A stretch of DNA of 64,000 nucleotides from Stropharia rugosoannulata (GCA_028532985.1 JANCIK010000008.1:2356001-2420000); one strand, 5' to 3'. Shown: positions 1-12,726, numbered from the stretch's first letter. Numbers and translations are program-made. The notes: generated from the letters alone by a model not told the origin.

Positions 1-1619
1 GAATTCAATTGAGTGGGACTGATTGAAGAAATCATTAAGATGGAACTCACCTTCGTAACCTTCTCGAATTTTTTCAAGGCTTTCCGGAAGCCTGTAATGT
101 TGAGAATCTGATAGGACTGTTTCAGTAAAATGAAGATAGCACAAGGCAATGCCGTACTCGATAATTATGCAACATTTCCAAACCTCTGGCGATAAGTCAG
201 TACCTTCGTAGTCACAGAAGATAATATGCATATATTTACCGATAATGCTCGATAACAGCCTTCTTGAGTTTCCTTTTGGCATACAGGTAACTGTCAGGAT
301 CGGCCGACAGTGAAATACTGTGAATATCGGGCGATTCTTCAGTCATTTTGTCTTCGTCAGAAGACTGTCCCGTCGCATCGTCCGAGCGTCTTCTTTTTCC
401 TTTAGCTTTGAAGGAGGGCACACTGTACTAAACGGTACTTTAGCGACACGCTCTCCTGAGCCAAAAGACGCGCGAAGCTCACGTTTGGAGATTTTGAAAC
501 GTAATCTGTACTCCTCTAAGTGACGTCAGAACCAGATAAATCACATCCAGAGATTAGTCAAAGATATTTACCCTTTCAGGCGACGGAGAGCCCTGTGCTG
601 CAAAATCATGCTTTGATGGTATCCTTGCGGCCGGGTATAGGCCAATTACCTCACGGAAAGTAGAGAGAAGAGTCATGCCCCATGATTCTCTCGGACGGGC
701 CCGCTGGAGTCATAGTCAGGATCTTGCGCATGTACTCGATAAGCGGTGACATACAAGAAAGAGTTGGCGATGTCCCTGCAGTTCGTCGAGTTGCATTTTC
801 AGGGCATGTCCACGCGCTAGCATTTCCTTCTCTCTTGCAAGATAGAAAGACTCAACTTTGTCTAGTTGAGCATCGAGCATGGTGAAAAATGACACTTCTT
901 GCGGCGACAAATGCTCTAGGAGTTCATGCAATGGAAGTGCAGCGAGAGGGTTCGCTTGCCAAATTCGTCGCTGCCGCTGAGACGCGCCATCAGATCCCAC
1001 TGAAGAAGAGTCAGACTTGAATATGTTCCGTTTGACAGGGTGGCGGAGCGTACTCATGCTGCCGTAGTTTTTATCTCTTGTTGCTTTAAAACTTGTGGCT
1101 TTCTCCCCCTTTCCTACTGCGACGGTTTGAGTACGACCAACCCGGCTTTGACCATCCCTTTCACCTTCCCTCAGATGTGAGGATAGATGCTGTAATCCCA
1201 AGTCATCCGTTGGTCGGAAGTCCTCTGACCCTGCGTCGGAAGGACGAGGGCCGTTTGGAAGCGACTGGATTTCATCTGACGAGTGGTCGTAGGTAGTAAC
1301 ATGAAAGCTGGTTCCCTGCTGAGAATTTCTTATTGCGGTGATCCGTTTCTTGATACCCCGATAGTCTCTGAAAAATAAGTGATCAGAAATCCGTGGAAGC
1401 AGAGTATAAAGCAGTCGCGCATACATATAGGCCTTCTTCCACTCCGGGGTCTGCCATTCGATCACAAACAAGGTCAGTCAAGTTAAATTCTGCACGCGAA
1501 AGAGAAGGGGCTATAAACCTGTGTATCCCGCAAATACCTGAAGAAAGAAAAGAAGTTTCGAAGAAGTTAGCATGAAAAAACGATGAGATTTTTTCTGATA
1601 CTTGCTGTGCAAACTTCAT
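1..1619 (-). CDS. SYG1: SPX-domain protein, SYG1/XPR1 phosphate-exporter type (partial, C-terminus beyond window)
   Basis: The gene starts at ATG 1619 and runs off the left edge, so only the N-terminal SPX domain is present. SPX domains bind inositol pyrophosphates; in the SYG1/XPR1 family an EXS membrane domain that exports phosphate follows, but it would lie outside the window, so the family call rests on SPX alone. Exon 1 is 18 nt (1602-1619, MKFAQQ), exon 2 is 26 nt (1425-1450) and exon 3 starts at 1367; joined they read TPEWKKAYIDYRGIKKRI, the canonical first SPX motif. A Ser/Arg-rich insert of about 110 residues follows, then the helix around LDKVESFYLAREKEM (donor near 754). Later exons give DSYLYAKRKLKKAVIEHYR (ending at 240) and, within 20-160, GLEMLHNYR and ILNITGFRKALKKFEKVTK, the third SPX motif. 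The splice pattern between 430 and 755 is uncertain. VTC or PHO81-type proteins are alternatives. Confidence 0.85.
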
Positions 1620-1896
1620 AACGGATTAACGAGTAGTACTAGTCAGGGTGGAGAAATACTAGAGGAGGTTTTAAGGTGGTGAAAATCAAAGGAAGAAATC
1701 AAAGTAACGACGTCCCGCCCTTTGAAGCTTTCCACTAGCGGCCGACAAGACTTGCATGACAAGCGGAAATTTTTAGGGGTCCACGATGCTGTTGTCGAGC
1801 TACGCGCTCAGGAGAGTGCATACATATGGAGTTGTGATGATGTAATGTATTATGCATGTCGCGCCAATGTTGAGTCAACAAAAAACAAAAAGATTT

Positions 1897-2015
1897 GATG
1901 AGAGTGGGATTCGAACCCACGCCCCGGAGGACCAGATAACCGTAGAACGATTAGTGATGAGCAGAAAATGCTCTGATCCTTAGTCTGGCGCCTTAGACCG
2001 CTCGGCCATCTCACC
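1897..2015 (-). tRNA. tRNA-Leu(AAG), intron-containing, copy 1
   Basis: Type II tRNA with an acceptor stem GGTGAGA/TCTCATC, a D arm with GCCGAGCGGTCTAAGGC, anticodon stem CCAGA/TCTGG around loop CTAAGGA (anticodon AAG), a long variable arm, and the T arm GTGGGTTCGAATCCCAC. Exon 1 is 1978-2015, the intron is 1938-1977 (40 nt, after G37) and exon 2 is 1897-1937. A T-run just downstream on the minus strand fits a Pol III terminator. It lies about 280 bp upstream of the SPX gene. Its exons are identical to the three other copies in this window. Confidence 0.95.
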
Positions 2016-3291
2016 ACGTGTTTACTACAATTTTGAAACGTAATATTAAGCATTGCTAAATCGGCAAATAAAATCGGCCTCCGTTTTCCCTGCGTTTTAC
2101 GTACTGTTGCTGCATTCGAATAGCACTTACATACTTACCTTGCATCTACTTACCAACGACCAGTGGGAATACTTTCGTCCTTCTCGATCTCTTTGAACGT
2201 TCCTCAAATTGCTCGCGAATGCCGATATCAAATCAACGAATCGAAAGCTTTTCTAAACTTTCTCTGGCCATGGATAAATGGTGCGGCGTGGCGCTGCTGT
2301 TGAGTGCAGAAAAGACCGGCTGCGATTTTGAATCATTCAATCAACGCCTCCAATTATCCGCCAAAGGCCCACCAGGGCCCACCCTGGCTCACCGCGCTCT
2401 CGGGCTTTTACGAAAAACTTCATTACACATTTTTCATGAAATAACAGAAAATAACCCGTGTCCATTCCTTCGGGCGCTTTCACGCGCCATACTACCTTAT
2501 AACTGTCTTGTGTGCGGACGGGTGCGGACATGGAACTTCTGGGATTCGGATCTCTACTTTACCCGTCAAGATATCTCAGCTCCCGGTGGGTTGTCCCGTT
2601 TCTGCAGTGATTTAACACTCGGGTGCTTTTCTTCTCATGGATTTTCGGCATAAATATGCGACGTCACTGCTCATGACTCCATCTTCGACTCATAGATACC
2701 TTGGATTTATAATGCCACGCCGGAAGGTTACGCAGATTTCATACTGGCGTTCAAGATTTATGGCCGTCCTGCCCATAGGGTAGTCCGACCTGTAAACAAG
2801 ACATCAAGCTGACGGTTGTTATCTGCTGAACACACACCCAAATTCCTCTAGATCCTCGTGGTTGCCCTTCGGGCTTCTATTTTCACAAACAATCTTCAAT
2901 CGCAGCTTTCAGATCAAATGTATCTGGTACGAGCATAAAGGTAATTATACAAGCTCATACTTCAATAAGGTGGACGAAACATAACCTAACCTAACCATTT
3001 TATATCAGACTCGTGGCTACAAACCTACATAGAAATCGGCGAGTTAATACGCAATATCTACTGCGTCATCCTGGCGATGACATCGGACATCACCATTGTG
3101 CATGCCGTCCCGAGCCACCAATGCTACGGAAGTTAAGGATCTACGTCCAGATGAAGCTGCCTATTTTAAGATGTAGCGAACGCACGGGGAATTTCCTGAA
3201 GCACCCCACATGCATAAAAGGGTTCGCCCAGCCAACTTTATGTCTGGTTCCCTTCGCAGCTTCTTACGCATTTTCTTTCTCGTCTTTTACG
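2016..3291. other. Intergenic region upstream of the MFS transporter gene
   Basis: I find no convincing gene. A 144-codon open frame at 2219-2653 (plus) has no recognisable motif and no supporting splice structure. A CCTAA triplet run at about 2983-2998 is too short to be telomeric. The right end must contain the promoter of the MFS gene. Confidence 0.6.
3213..3220 (+). promoter_or_regulatory. TATA-like element of the MFS transporter gene
   Basis: CATAAAAG about 72 bp before the chosen ATG at 3292. The spacing supports that start over upstream in-frame codons. Confidence 0.45.
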
Positions 3292-5808
3292 ATGGTTGAG
3301 GTAAAAAATAGTGGCGTAGAACACGATGTACCCCACCACAAAAACGGCTCGTTGTCGAAGTCGTCTACTATACACTCGGACAATGTCTCTGAGGTGACAG
3401 CTCAGAATCCAGGCGTTGAAAAAGTGTCGAGCCTTCATGACGACTTGAAGAAGGGGGAGGTATCGGAAAAGTCTGAGGAGATAACCGCGAATGTTGAAGA
3501 GGACTGGGAGAGTGACCCCGAGAATGCGCGAAACTGGTCTCCGCTACGCAAATGGACCTCTATGTTGGTGGTACGTCCACCCCTCGCAATAGAAGTCCTC
3601 AGGCGATAACTATCTCTTAGGTATCGTTTTACACCCTTCTACCGCCTCTTGCGAGTTCTATGATGGCTCCTGGGCTACCGGAAGTGGCAGAAAAGTACAA
3701 TATCACGAATCCAACAATAACAGCTCTGACACTGAGTATATTTTTACTCTCATTTGCTCTTGCGGTACGGTCTCTCTTTCTGGCTACAAATCGTACATTC
3801 GTTCATGTTCATTTGTAGCCGCTGGTGCTGGGCCCTATGTCAGAGATGTATGGGAGAAAGTGGGTGAGTGAAATACTTCGTGACAACTACTATCTTAGCC
3901 GCTTATCATCAAAAATACACAGATCTTGCACACCGCGAACGTGTTCACATTAGCGTTCAATTTTGGATGCGCCTGGTCACCAAATGTAGGGGCCCTTATA
4001 GCATTCCGCTTCATGAGTAAGTTTCTTCCCTGCCAGCTCGTCAATGCTCCACAGGCTGATGTGCACTAGCCGGCTTTTCTGGAAGCGCACCTATCGCCAT
4101 CGGTGGCGGGGTTGTGAGCGACCTCTTCTCGGAGAGAGACAGGGCTTCTGCTATGGCGCTTTTTAGCATTGGACCCCTGCTTGGTAAGTTACACAATTTT
4201 CCTACGGTTTACAGGCGCCACTCACATCGATACTCTCAGGACCTGCCATCGGCCCAGTGGCAGGTGGGTTCATAGTTCAGGCAGCCGGGGTTAAGTGGGT
4301 CTTCATTGTCATTGCCCGTGCGTCACAAACTTTCCCGACCCTTCTACTTCCTGTGCTGAATCATTACCCTTAATGTCAGTGACTTGCGCTGCCGCCAGTC
4401 TGGTAGCGCTCCCTCTATTACACGAGACGTACGGTCCGGCTATTCAAAGACATCGAGAGCTCAAACGCCTGGCAGCGGATCCTGAAGCTGCACGACGGGT
4501 AGTTGAGGTCGCAAAACTGCCCCGTAAAGAAAGATTGATGATCCTGTACACCAATCTTACGCGACCGATTGTTCTACTTACAAGAAGCTTCATCTGTTTT
4601 ATTCTGAGCGCATACATGGCCTTGTGAGTGTAATCAGCCTTCATGTGAGTACATGCCTTGCTGATTTTGGTATTTTTGCGCCTGAAATAGCATCTACGGT
4701 AAGTTCCACTCCAACATTGACAATTCATGGCAGTGCCTAACGGCATGTAATTTATTCTGTACAGGGATCTACTATCTTATGTTTTCCACATTTGCCGGTG
4801 CGTATTGATAACAAACTTTCGAACCTCGGTAGGATAGGACTTATCCTAACCTTGCTCTGTAGACTTCTTCAACAACACATATGGATTCGCACCCGGCGTT
4901 GGAGGTCTGGTTTACCTGGGCCTTGGCATAGGCTTCATATCAGCCACGCTATTTGGAGCCAAGTTTGCAGATCAATATTATAAAAGGGTATGTGTTTTCA
5001 ATTCTCACATGCGTTCGATATTCTCATCGGGAACTCTGTATAGCTCGCTGACAAAAATGGTGGGAAAGGAAAACCGGAGATGCGAATCCCAGCTCTATTT
5101 CCAGGCGCCGTTCTGGTACCTATTGGACTTTTGTGCGTCTTTTCTTCGTGTGTGGTGATGTTATCCCGAATTTTTTAAAATTCCGCTTGCAGCTGGTTTG
5201 GATGGTCGGCACAGGCTAAAATACACTGGATCATGCCTATTATCGGATCTGGCATATTCGGGTTCGGTGCGTATTTCTCCATTAAAGGCAGCTATTACAC
5301 ATTATCTCTGACGCTGTCATTTATTTCTATTCAGCTTTGATGACCACCTAGTATGTCATGTGCAGATGCTAACACGTCTGCTGATTCTCAACTAATGTCT
5401 TCGCTTTCCCAGTCTCCCAATTCAGTTATATCTGATTGATGCATTCACGTACGCCGCGAGTGCTGTGTCGGCGGCCTCGGTGAGTCCCCTTCTGTGGGTT
5501 CTTTTTCGCTCTTTAAATGGGCCTCCCTAGGTATTCCGTTCAGTCCTCGGATTTGCGTTCCCTTTGTTTGGTCAACAGATGTTTGACGCACTTGGTGAGG
5601 GCGGCGGAAATTCGGTATGTATATCTTTTTCTGGTTTTTCTTTCTTTCTTTTCTTTTCTTTTTTTTCTTCGTCGGCCGACGCTTATTTCCACTTAAACAG
5701 CTCCTCGCAGGCATTGGAATCGTCTTGGGCATCCCGTTTCCGATTTGGATCTATTACAAGGGCGAGGAAATGCGGGCGCGGAACCCCCTCACACGGGGGA
5801 AAGTATAA
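3292..5808 (+). CDS. MFS drug:H+ antiporter, DHA1 (TPO/FLU1-like), 16 exons
   Basis: Plasma-membrane 12-TM major facilitator, likely exporting polyamines, drugs or other small molecules by proton antiport. Phase-consistent exons: 3292-3570, 3621-3764, 3819-3863, 3923-4016, 4070-4183, 4240-4317, 4380-4623, 4691-4698, 4765-4797, 4863-4987, 5044-5132, 5193-5266, 5335-5350, 5413-5479, 5531-5614, 5701-5808, giving 533 residues. The acidic cytosolic N-terminus ends in the family hallmark WESDPENARNWS. Motif A appears as GPMSEMYGRKW, and antiporter motif C as GPLLGPAIGPVAGGF. The C-terminus is a basic tail ending TRGKV. Two exons are only 8 nt (4691-4698) and 16 nt (5335-5350). The gene converges on the PH-domain gene, with 778 bp between stop codons. 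The substrate cannot be assigned from sequence. Confidence 0.93.
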
Positions 5809-6586
5809 CTATCATAGGATACCATGATTGCGGGTCGTCGTGGGCTACAGTCTGGCTTTTTGCAATAGGAGCACTATGCAACTGTGCGACAATTATCGTT
5901 CCGATCCGTCCCCTGTGTGGAGACAAGGGCATTTTCCAGACTTTGGGAATGTTTGCCACAGGTGCTGCGCAAAATGAGACGAACTTATCTCTGTTATATG
6001 CTACGATGATGACTCATTTGACTAACACGTATGATTATAATGACAGTGCTGTATTTAGGAGAGCTCGCTTACAATCCTGTTCTTCTGTTAATTAATGATG
6101 CATAGAATATCCTGGTCCTACTATTAGTACTTTAGTTCTCGTACACTCAAGTGGACCGCTGTTCTGTGAGATCTTGTAATTTCTAGGTTTTCGAAGGTCT
6201 CCTTCAAATGCACAGGCAACTCAGCAAGGTCAGTGCTACTACCATAGAATGGAAGACAGGATTTCCAAAATGCACTCTGCAGTGTGGCTGGAATCATTTG
6301 AATTCCGAGAAGAGCTAGTTTTGCATCAGGAGAACGATAAGAATGGTTGTAGCTGATTGTGTGTAAGCAACATCCTAGATTGTAGTGTTCCAGCATAAAA
6401 AGATACAGGATATAGTAGTATCCAATGTGAGCATAGACTGTGCATCCGAGTGTATGAAAGAAAGAAAAGCGAGTATTTCATGAGAAATGAAAATAGAAAG
6501 AATGATCAAAGTAGAATAAGTACCGTGTAAATCTGACATACAGTAACAAAACAGAATGGCGGGGGAAAAAATAAATCAATTGCGGT
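5809..6586. other. Convergent 3'-3' intergenic region
   Basis: The MFS gene ends on the left and the PH-domain gene ends on the right, so this holds both 3' UTRs. The open frames here (for example 6124-6396 minus) show no motif. Nothing else seen. Confidence 0.6.
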
Positions 6587-9500
6587 TCACCGTCGCATCC
6601 GGGCAAGAGGAGCCGTCAGGAATGTAGCCGACACTGGTGTTTGTCCTGTAGGTGATGCCGCTTGTGCCTGTCCTCCACTGGCGCCTGCAGTTGTCCCTGC
6701 ACCCGCAGCCGATGACGTGACATTCGCCGCAGCAGCCACACCAGTAGTTACAGAAGCTGTACTGTTAGTGTTGATCGCCGCTGGGCGCCTTCGTCTGCGT
6801 CTCCTGCGAGATTATGAGTTTCCCTCTGTCAAAGTACTGAAGAGCACACATACCTGGGAAATATGGGGCCCCTCGGCATTGGCCGCTCGTCGAGATCCAG
6901 TGCAATGTTTGCCGCTGCCTGCAGCGCCTGAATATGCTGCCTCAACGTCTGGGTAATTAACCATGAAAAGATAAACACACCTCAATCCACTCCACAACCT
7001 GTTCTACGTCGGTAGCTTGTAGCAGGAATTGCTCGCCTTCTAGGCGCACCCTGATGACATTCCGTCTTTTGAAGTAGTCTGCACCGAGTCCACTTTCCGC
7101 ATTTTGCATAGTATACGAGCGAAGCAGGTCTGACGGGTCAGTGGAGTCATCGTCAGTAGTCTCTGGACGACTCTTGCTCTTTCCCCGTTCCTTGCCCTTG
7201 GTCCTGATCTGACTCTGGCTGCGCCCGCTAGGCTGTTGAGGGGGATATAACTCGCCACTAGAACCGCCAGGTGCAGGGGTGTTCGGTCTTGACCGCTCAT
7301 AAATAGAGGTGGATGGTGTTGTCAGTGTAGCAGAACTGTTGGGTGCCGGAGAGCGAGAGCGCGACCTGGAATAAGACCGGCGCGTCGACTCGGCATCGCT
7401 GACACTGCTAGTGTTCGCCATACTCCCTTGAGGAGATAGTGACTGAGAATGTACGTCGTGGTGTCCATGCCCATGCAAATCTGCGCGAGAACGTGATGGC
7501 GCAGGAGAGGCGGCACGCGACGTCGCGCGAGAGTGCGTTCGTGCTAGGCCCAGACTGAGAAGAGCCACGCTACCTGATGCGAGGGCATGCATTGCTCCAA
7601 GGCCGTAAGAATGCGAATGGCTATGGCCATGGTGGCTGCCATGTCCGTGACTTCCGCCGCCGTCCTCATGGCTGCTCGCTCCAGGACTCGGCGTTGGTGC
7701 CCTGCTCGGCACACGACTATCTATGCTGGGGCTGCGCGGAGGAGCTTCGCTCCGGGCGCGACTGTGTCCTCGACGACCAGGTGACAAGGATGCACCAGCG
7801 TTATCTGTGGCCACCAACAATGACGAGGAAGATCCCGAAGCAGATCCCGATCCTGGTTTTAGAAGCTGCACTGCAAGGGCGAGTGCACTGCGCTTCTGCG
7901 ACTGCTGTGCACCAGAAGAAGAAGAGCTGTGGTTTGAAGGTGGAGAAAGCGGAGGCGAAGGTGTACTGGCGGCAGTGGCGTCCCCAAGCGCGTTTGGCGT
8001 GCTTCTTGTATGTCTGTGTCCTGGAGTAAACGATGTCTCGGCTTGCCTGGGACTCGCACGTTCAAGCACAGGCGGTCCTCCGTTTACGTCCCCGCCTTCG
8101 CCAGACTTCCTAGCGCGAGCCTCGGAGCGAAGCCTATCCGCTTCAAACTCCCTGGCCCTCTCCAATAGGTGTGCGCCCTCCCGCTGTAGAGGGTCGATGC
8201 TCTGTCCCCTTCGCACAGATCTGCTGCTTTCTCCCGTAGCACTGTTCCTGGCTGGATTTGCCCCGCCATCTGCACCTGACCCCGCGCGGCCCCTCGCGGC
8301 ATCTAGCCTCACCACTCCAGATCCTCCAGATGCGAATGCTGCTGTACGATTGCTGCCCGCATATCCAATCCTGTCTCCAGCGCCAACCTTATTCTCCCAC
8401 CACGCATTCAGCTTACCCGCCCGCCCTGCAACATGCACTCGATACACACGGAACACCGTGCCTTCAAGTTCACATACCACTCTCCTCCACTTCCGGTCCT
8501 TCGCAGGCACCCCAGGGGCAGAGAACTCGAGTTTCCGGGGGAACTCTGCTCGCATATATATTGAGTTTGAGTATGGAGGCAGCATTTCGCAACCTTCCTC
8601 GTCGCGCGGCGTAATGAGAGGAGTAGAACCCGAGCGATTGTGGAAGGCTGACGTCGCATGCGGCGCAGGGAGGAGGTGCGCATCCGGGTGCGTATTAGCC
8701 TCCGATATGTGGTCAATGCGGGTGTGGTGATGCGCGCCACTAACAGTTGTGCGTAGAAGCGGCGCGTCGTGATCATCGTCTGAGTCGTTATCATTATCAT
8801 TGTCCATGGTATGGGATATGTCTGCTTGGGCACTCCACCCGCTCGTGCTATGTGCACCCGCAAGGCCCTCCATTTCGAAGACAGGATAAGGCGGAGGTGC
8901 GGCATCGGGTGCGGAGAACGAGGGCATCGAGCGGCGGCGTCGCAATGGGTACGCGAGCGCGTCATACGGCGGTGCCATGCTGATACGCTTTCCGGCTTGG
9001 GTGGTCGCGCCATTGGAGGCAGAGTTAATTTCGTTATTAACGGAATCACCGACGAGGTTAAGTGTCACGCCTTGGGCGTACAGAGACGACGGGGTATTAC
9101 CCATCGGCCGCAGCGCGTCTGCATCCGAAGCCCGGGTAGTAAGCGAGAGGCGGGCGTCGTCGTCAGTGGTAGTGGTGGTATTGGCAGGAGTATTGAAAGT
9201 GGGAGTAGTGGAGATAGAAATTAAAGGAACCGGATTTACATCCAACTCAGCCGCACTAGTCTTGCCACTTTCGCCACGCTCCCTGTCCGCACCTTCCGCG
9301 CCATTTTCCCTAGCACGCACTTTGACAGAATCCCGGGTACCCTTTAGCCGGACGCCCGCTGCAGAGGAAGACGCGCTCGATGCACCTACAACTGCTGTGT
9401 CAGCACCTCGGCCATATGCCCGAGCCTCAGACCGATACGCGCCTTTATTTGCTATATGCGCATCTGCTTGCGCCCTAAGCCTCTCCTCCGCCTGCGCCTC

Positions 9501-12500
9501 CTGCTTTAATGTCCGTGCGACCTCAGCAAGTGTAGGACTTGGGGATCTGTTTTTGTCGTGGTCACTCTTACTTTGCGCAGCGCCTTCCTTTAAGCTCTTC
9601 AAAACTTCCTGCCCCCAAGAAGATATCATACGGCTTTCTCGCCTTTTTTGTTCTGCCCGTGCTTCACCTTCTCTGATGCCTCTTTCGACCTCTGCACGAC
9701 GGTCATCTGCGCCAAGGTCAACAAGACTGCGAGATGCACGATGCATGGCGTAAAGAGCTGGCCGTGGCGATGCGCGCTCTGCCATGGATCCACCGTTTGT
9801 ATTTCCCGCAACACCGCGAGGAGAATTGGGTAGGTGTGAAGGTTCGCGAGGATTTGGAGGCAGAGGCGTATGCTCCTGAGGGTCACTCCCTACAAATGAT
9901 GAGTGCGCCCGCGCTATACCCATAACTTGTACCGGCGGGAGCGGAGGAACTGGCGGTATGTCTTCGACGCTACCTGGGTTCGCGCCTGCCCGCAGCCACG
10001 CCGGTTGGCGGAAGTCGTCCCCAGGGCGCGGAGTCCGCGAGGGGGATGGAGGCCCACGCACTGAAGTATCCACCGGAAGTTGCACGCGCATCTTTACCGG
10101 AATGGGCTGCGTTCTTGTCTGCGAAGTGTGCCCATTTAGCGAACCTTGAGGAAGAGGTGGCAGAGCAGGGACAGGTGGAACAGGTCCTGCTCCCGCTTTC
10201 CGCCCAAACTCAAACCTATTTCGCTCTGCAACGGGAGTGCGCCCCGCGTCTACAGTACGCCTGCGGTCTTCGCGGTCTTTGAGGTCAACGTCTAAAGTGC
10301 CTGGAGGGGGCCCGTGGCGTGGCGTGGCCATAGTACGGCGCGCCGATTGAGATGTGGGAGCATTGGCGAAGAAGGGAGTTGGCGTTGCTGATGCTGAGGT
10401 GGTTGCAACTTGTGAAGCCAAAACCGATGACGCTTTGCGCATCGCTGAGATATACCCGGGCAGGGCCGGTGCAGGCATCGGCGTATTCAATGGGGATGGA
10501 GTCGCCTCGCGCGCTGTGTGGTACATTTCGTCGCCATTATCTGTATCTGTTTCTGGATGTAGGGCCTGAGGATGGGCAATGTAACCATCATCGGTATCGG
10601 CAAGGAAGGCGGCAGCGGCGCGCGCGTTGGACTCAATATCGCCAAAGGTGGTGGTGTCTGGTGGAGTCTCGATATCGAGCTCTGTTGTCCTATCTCCCTC
10701 GCTGGTCGCACTCTCCGTCTCCGTCTCTGTGTCCATATCCGTCTCTGTTTCTGTTCCCCCACGCGTTACATGACTCCGCCCAGCTGCCTCATCATCGCCG
10801 TCCCCGTCCTCATCATCCACAGCATCCTCATCTTCCTCATCATCCTCACACTCGTCTCCTTCATCAACACTAGATGCTGTACTTGGGGTAGTCTCACCGC
10901 GGACCGAGCCCCACCGCAGGAGCGCAGGTACTGCGCTCAGCCTTCGCCTTTCGTTCCGGCGACGAAGAACGTCTGCTTGTGTCTGGGAAAGCGGTAGGGA
11001 GGAAAAACCATCGATGCCTTCGTTGTCTTCGTCGTCATTCTCCTCGCTGTGCCCATACCGATCGTTGTGCATATTCTCACCGAAGGCCAAAGATATTCGC
11101 CTAGCGCGCCCTAAAGCCCCTGGTATACCAGAATATTCTCGTCCATCACCTTCCGCAGTGTTGCTATAGCGCGAACCTATCACAGGTAAGCCGCGCACAG
11201 GCAATGTAGGGGCGCGAAGGGGCGCAAGAGTGGCCGCTGTCGCTGAAAACCGATGGGCGAGCGGCGGTATCCGCCGTGGGCGCGAGTGCTGCGCAGTTTT
11301 GTTGTCACTAATACTTTGAGCGCCGGCGGATTCAGCAGTAGTCTGACTCGGGTTCAGAGTAGAAGAGATAGGCGCCTCAGGCGCCGTGATCGCGATGGTT
11401 GGACCAGTAGACACTGCGGTAGCGGCGAAAGTACCAGGTTTAGACCCCGTGGTAGTGATAGTAGACCGCGAATAAGGATGCGTGGCAAGGCTCCCGGTCC
11501 TTGTCTGATGAGTGCTGAGGTTGTCGTGGGCGTAAGTGCTTTGATTGGAATCACGCGCGAGCCGCACTGTCCCCAGCATTTTTTCGTTACTTTCGTGCTC
11601 TTCGTACGACGACCCAAGCTCGTTTTCTGTCGTGGTCGTAGCAGAGAATTTGCTAGTTGTGCCTGTACACGAAATCCCGATATCAGCGCTGTCCTCATAA
11701 TTTAACTCTCACTCTTACTCCTTATGATACCCCCACAGCCTCCTTCCAAGCTCGCAATATCCATTACGGCCATTCTGTCTGCCTCAAGGCTTACAACCTG
11801 GAACGGTGGGTAAGTTTCAGGCTCTCGCAGCACCGTGTTATCACCCTCCTCTCCACCGTCTATTGTTCCAGCCTTTCCTTGTGTTTTCGTTATCGTCTTC
11901 GTTTTCGGGGTGTGGTCCGTTTCCTTTGTACTGGCCGCCGGATCCTTTGTAGGCGTGGTGAGCGCTGCCAGAGGAGTAGTGTATGTCGTATCGCACAAGT
12001 CTGTGGTCCAAATTCCGCCCCACAGGCGCGCTTGCGTCTGCGCTTCGTCACCTTCGTGTCTCTGACCAACGTGAAAAGGAGCATCTGAACCCCGTGAGAC
12101 ACCAGCGGCACCGACCAATGCGGTCTTGACCGGCCCAAACAAGTTATTATTCCCGGCCGGCCCGAAGCCGATATGCCGGTGACGTTCATGGGCGCTCCGA
12201 GATTTGCCAGCAGCGGAAAGGGATGTTGAGGACATGGTGTCTTGGGGACCATCACCGCCTGAATCAGGCACTGAGTGAAGTGCCCAGCGGTCAGGTACCA
12301 ATGCTTGGTATTCGGGAGATAAATAGGGAGGGTTGGAAGGGCAGGATCGAACGAGCGACTGCGGCGCAGGTAAGCGGCGTTCTTTGTCGAAGCTTTCTTG
12401 TCCATCTTCGTCCTGTCTTTCATTTACGTTCGTGGGCCAGCTTGTTTTGCTTCCAACACCAACAAATCCCCTTTCGGACATGCACTGGTCTTTCGCGGCC

Positions 12501-12726
12501 GTATTCGCAAATAATGGCGCACAATTTGACACTTTTCGGGCAGGCTACAACGGGATAAAAATGCAATAGGTAATAGAGGTGTTAGTTTGCGCACTTTTCT
12601 ATGTGTAAAATAATCATCCCCATCCGCTTCATATCTCCAGCGCTCGTCTATATGGTCTTCTCGGGATGTTGAAGTTTGCGCCATCATCATGCCAATTGTC
12701 GCGTTGGCTTCTGGGGGCATTCTCAT
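6587..12726 (-). CDS. Very large PH-domain protein, largely disordered (about 1983 aa)
   Basis: Five exons are phase-consistent: 12595-12726, 11719-12544, 6981-11662, 6854-6948 and 6587-6803. Start is ATG 12726 (another in-frame ATG at 12720). Nearly all of the protein is low-complexity Ser/Thr/Pro/Ala sequence with a strongly acidic stretch (encoded near 10,770-10,870) and TETET repeats after it. A pleckstrin homology fold is recognisable in two halves near the C-terminus: [12 protein letters not shown] to [18 protein letters not shown] (around 8420-8560), and [20 protein letters not shown] with EQVVEWIE (around 6981-7070). Roughly 400 disordered residues lie between the halves. A His-rich block lies inside the insertion, and the C-terminus has six consecutive arginines. 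PH domains bind phosphoinositides or proteins at membranes; a signalling or cell-cortex scaffold role is inference. Antisense open frames on the plus strand are shadows of this GC-rich exon. Confidence 0.85.

Noticed and set aside
2219..2653. 144-codon plus-strand open frame
   Set aside because: No recognisable domain, unlike composition to neighbouring genes, and no promoter or splice evidence.
2983..2998. CCTAACCTAACC run resembling telomere repeat
   Set aside because: Only about three units, inside ordinary sequence; too short to mean a telomere relic.
7723..8730. 335-codon plus-strand open frame antisense to the PH-domain gene, and similar ones between 7.5 and 11.7 kb
   Set aside because: They are shadows of the long GC-rich minus-strand exon; they have no motifs and no independent splice signals.
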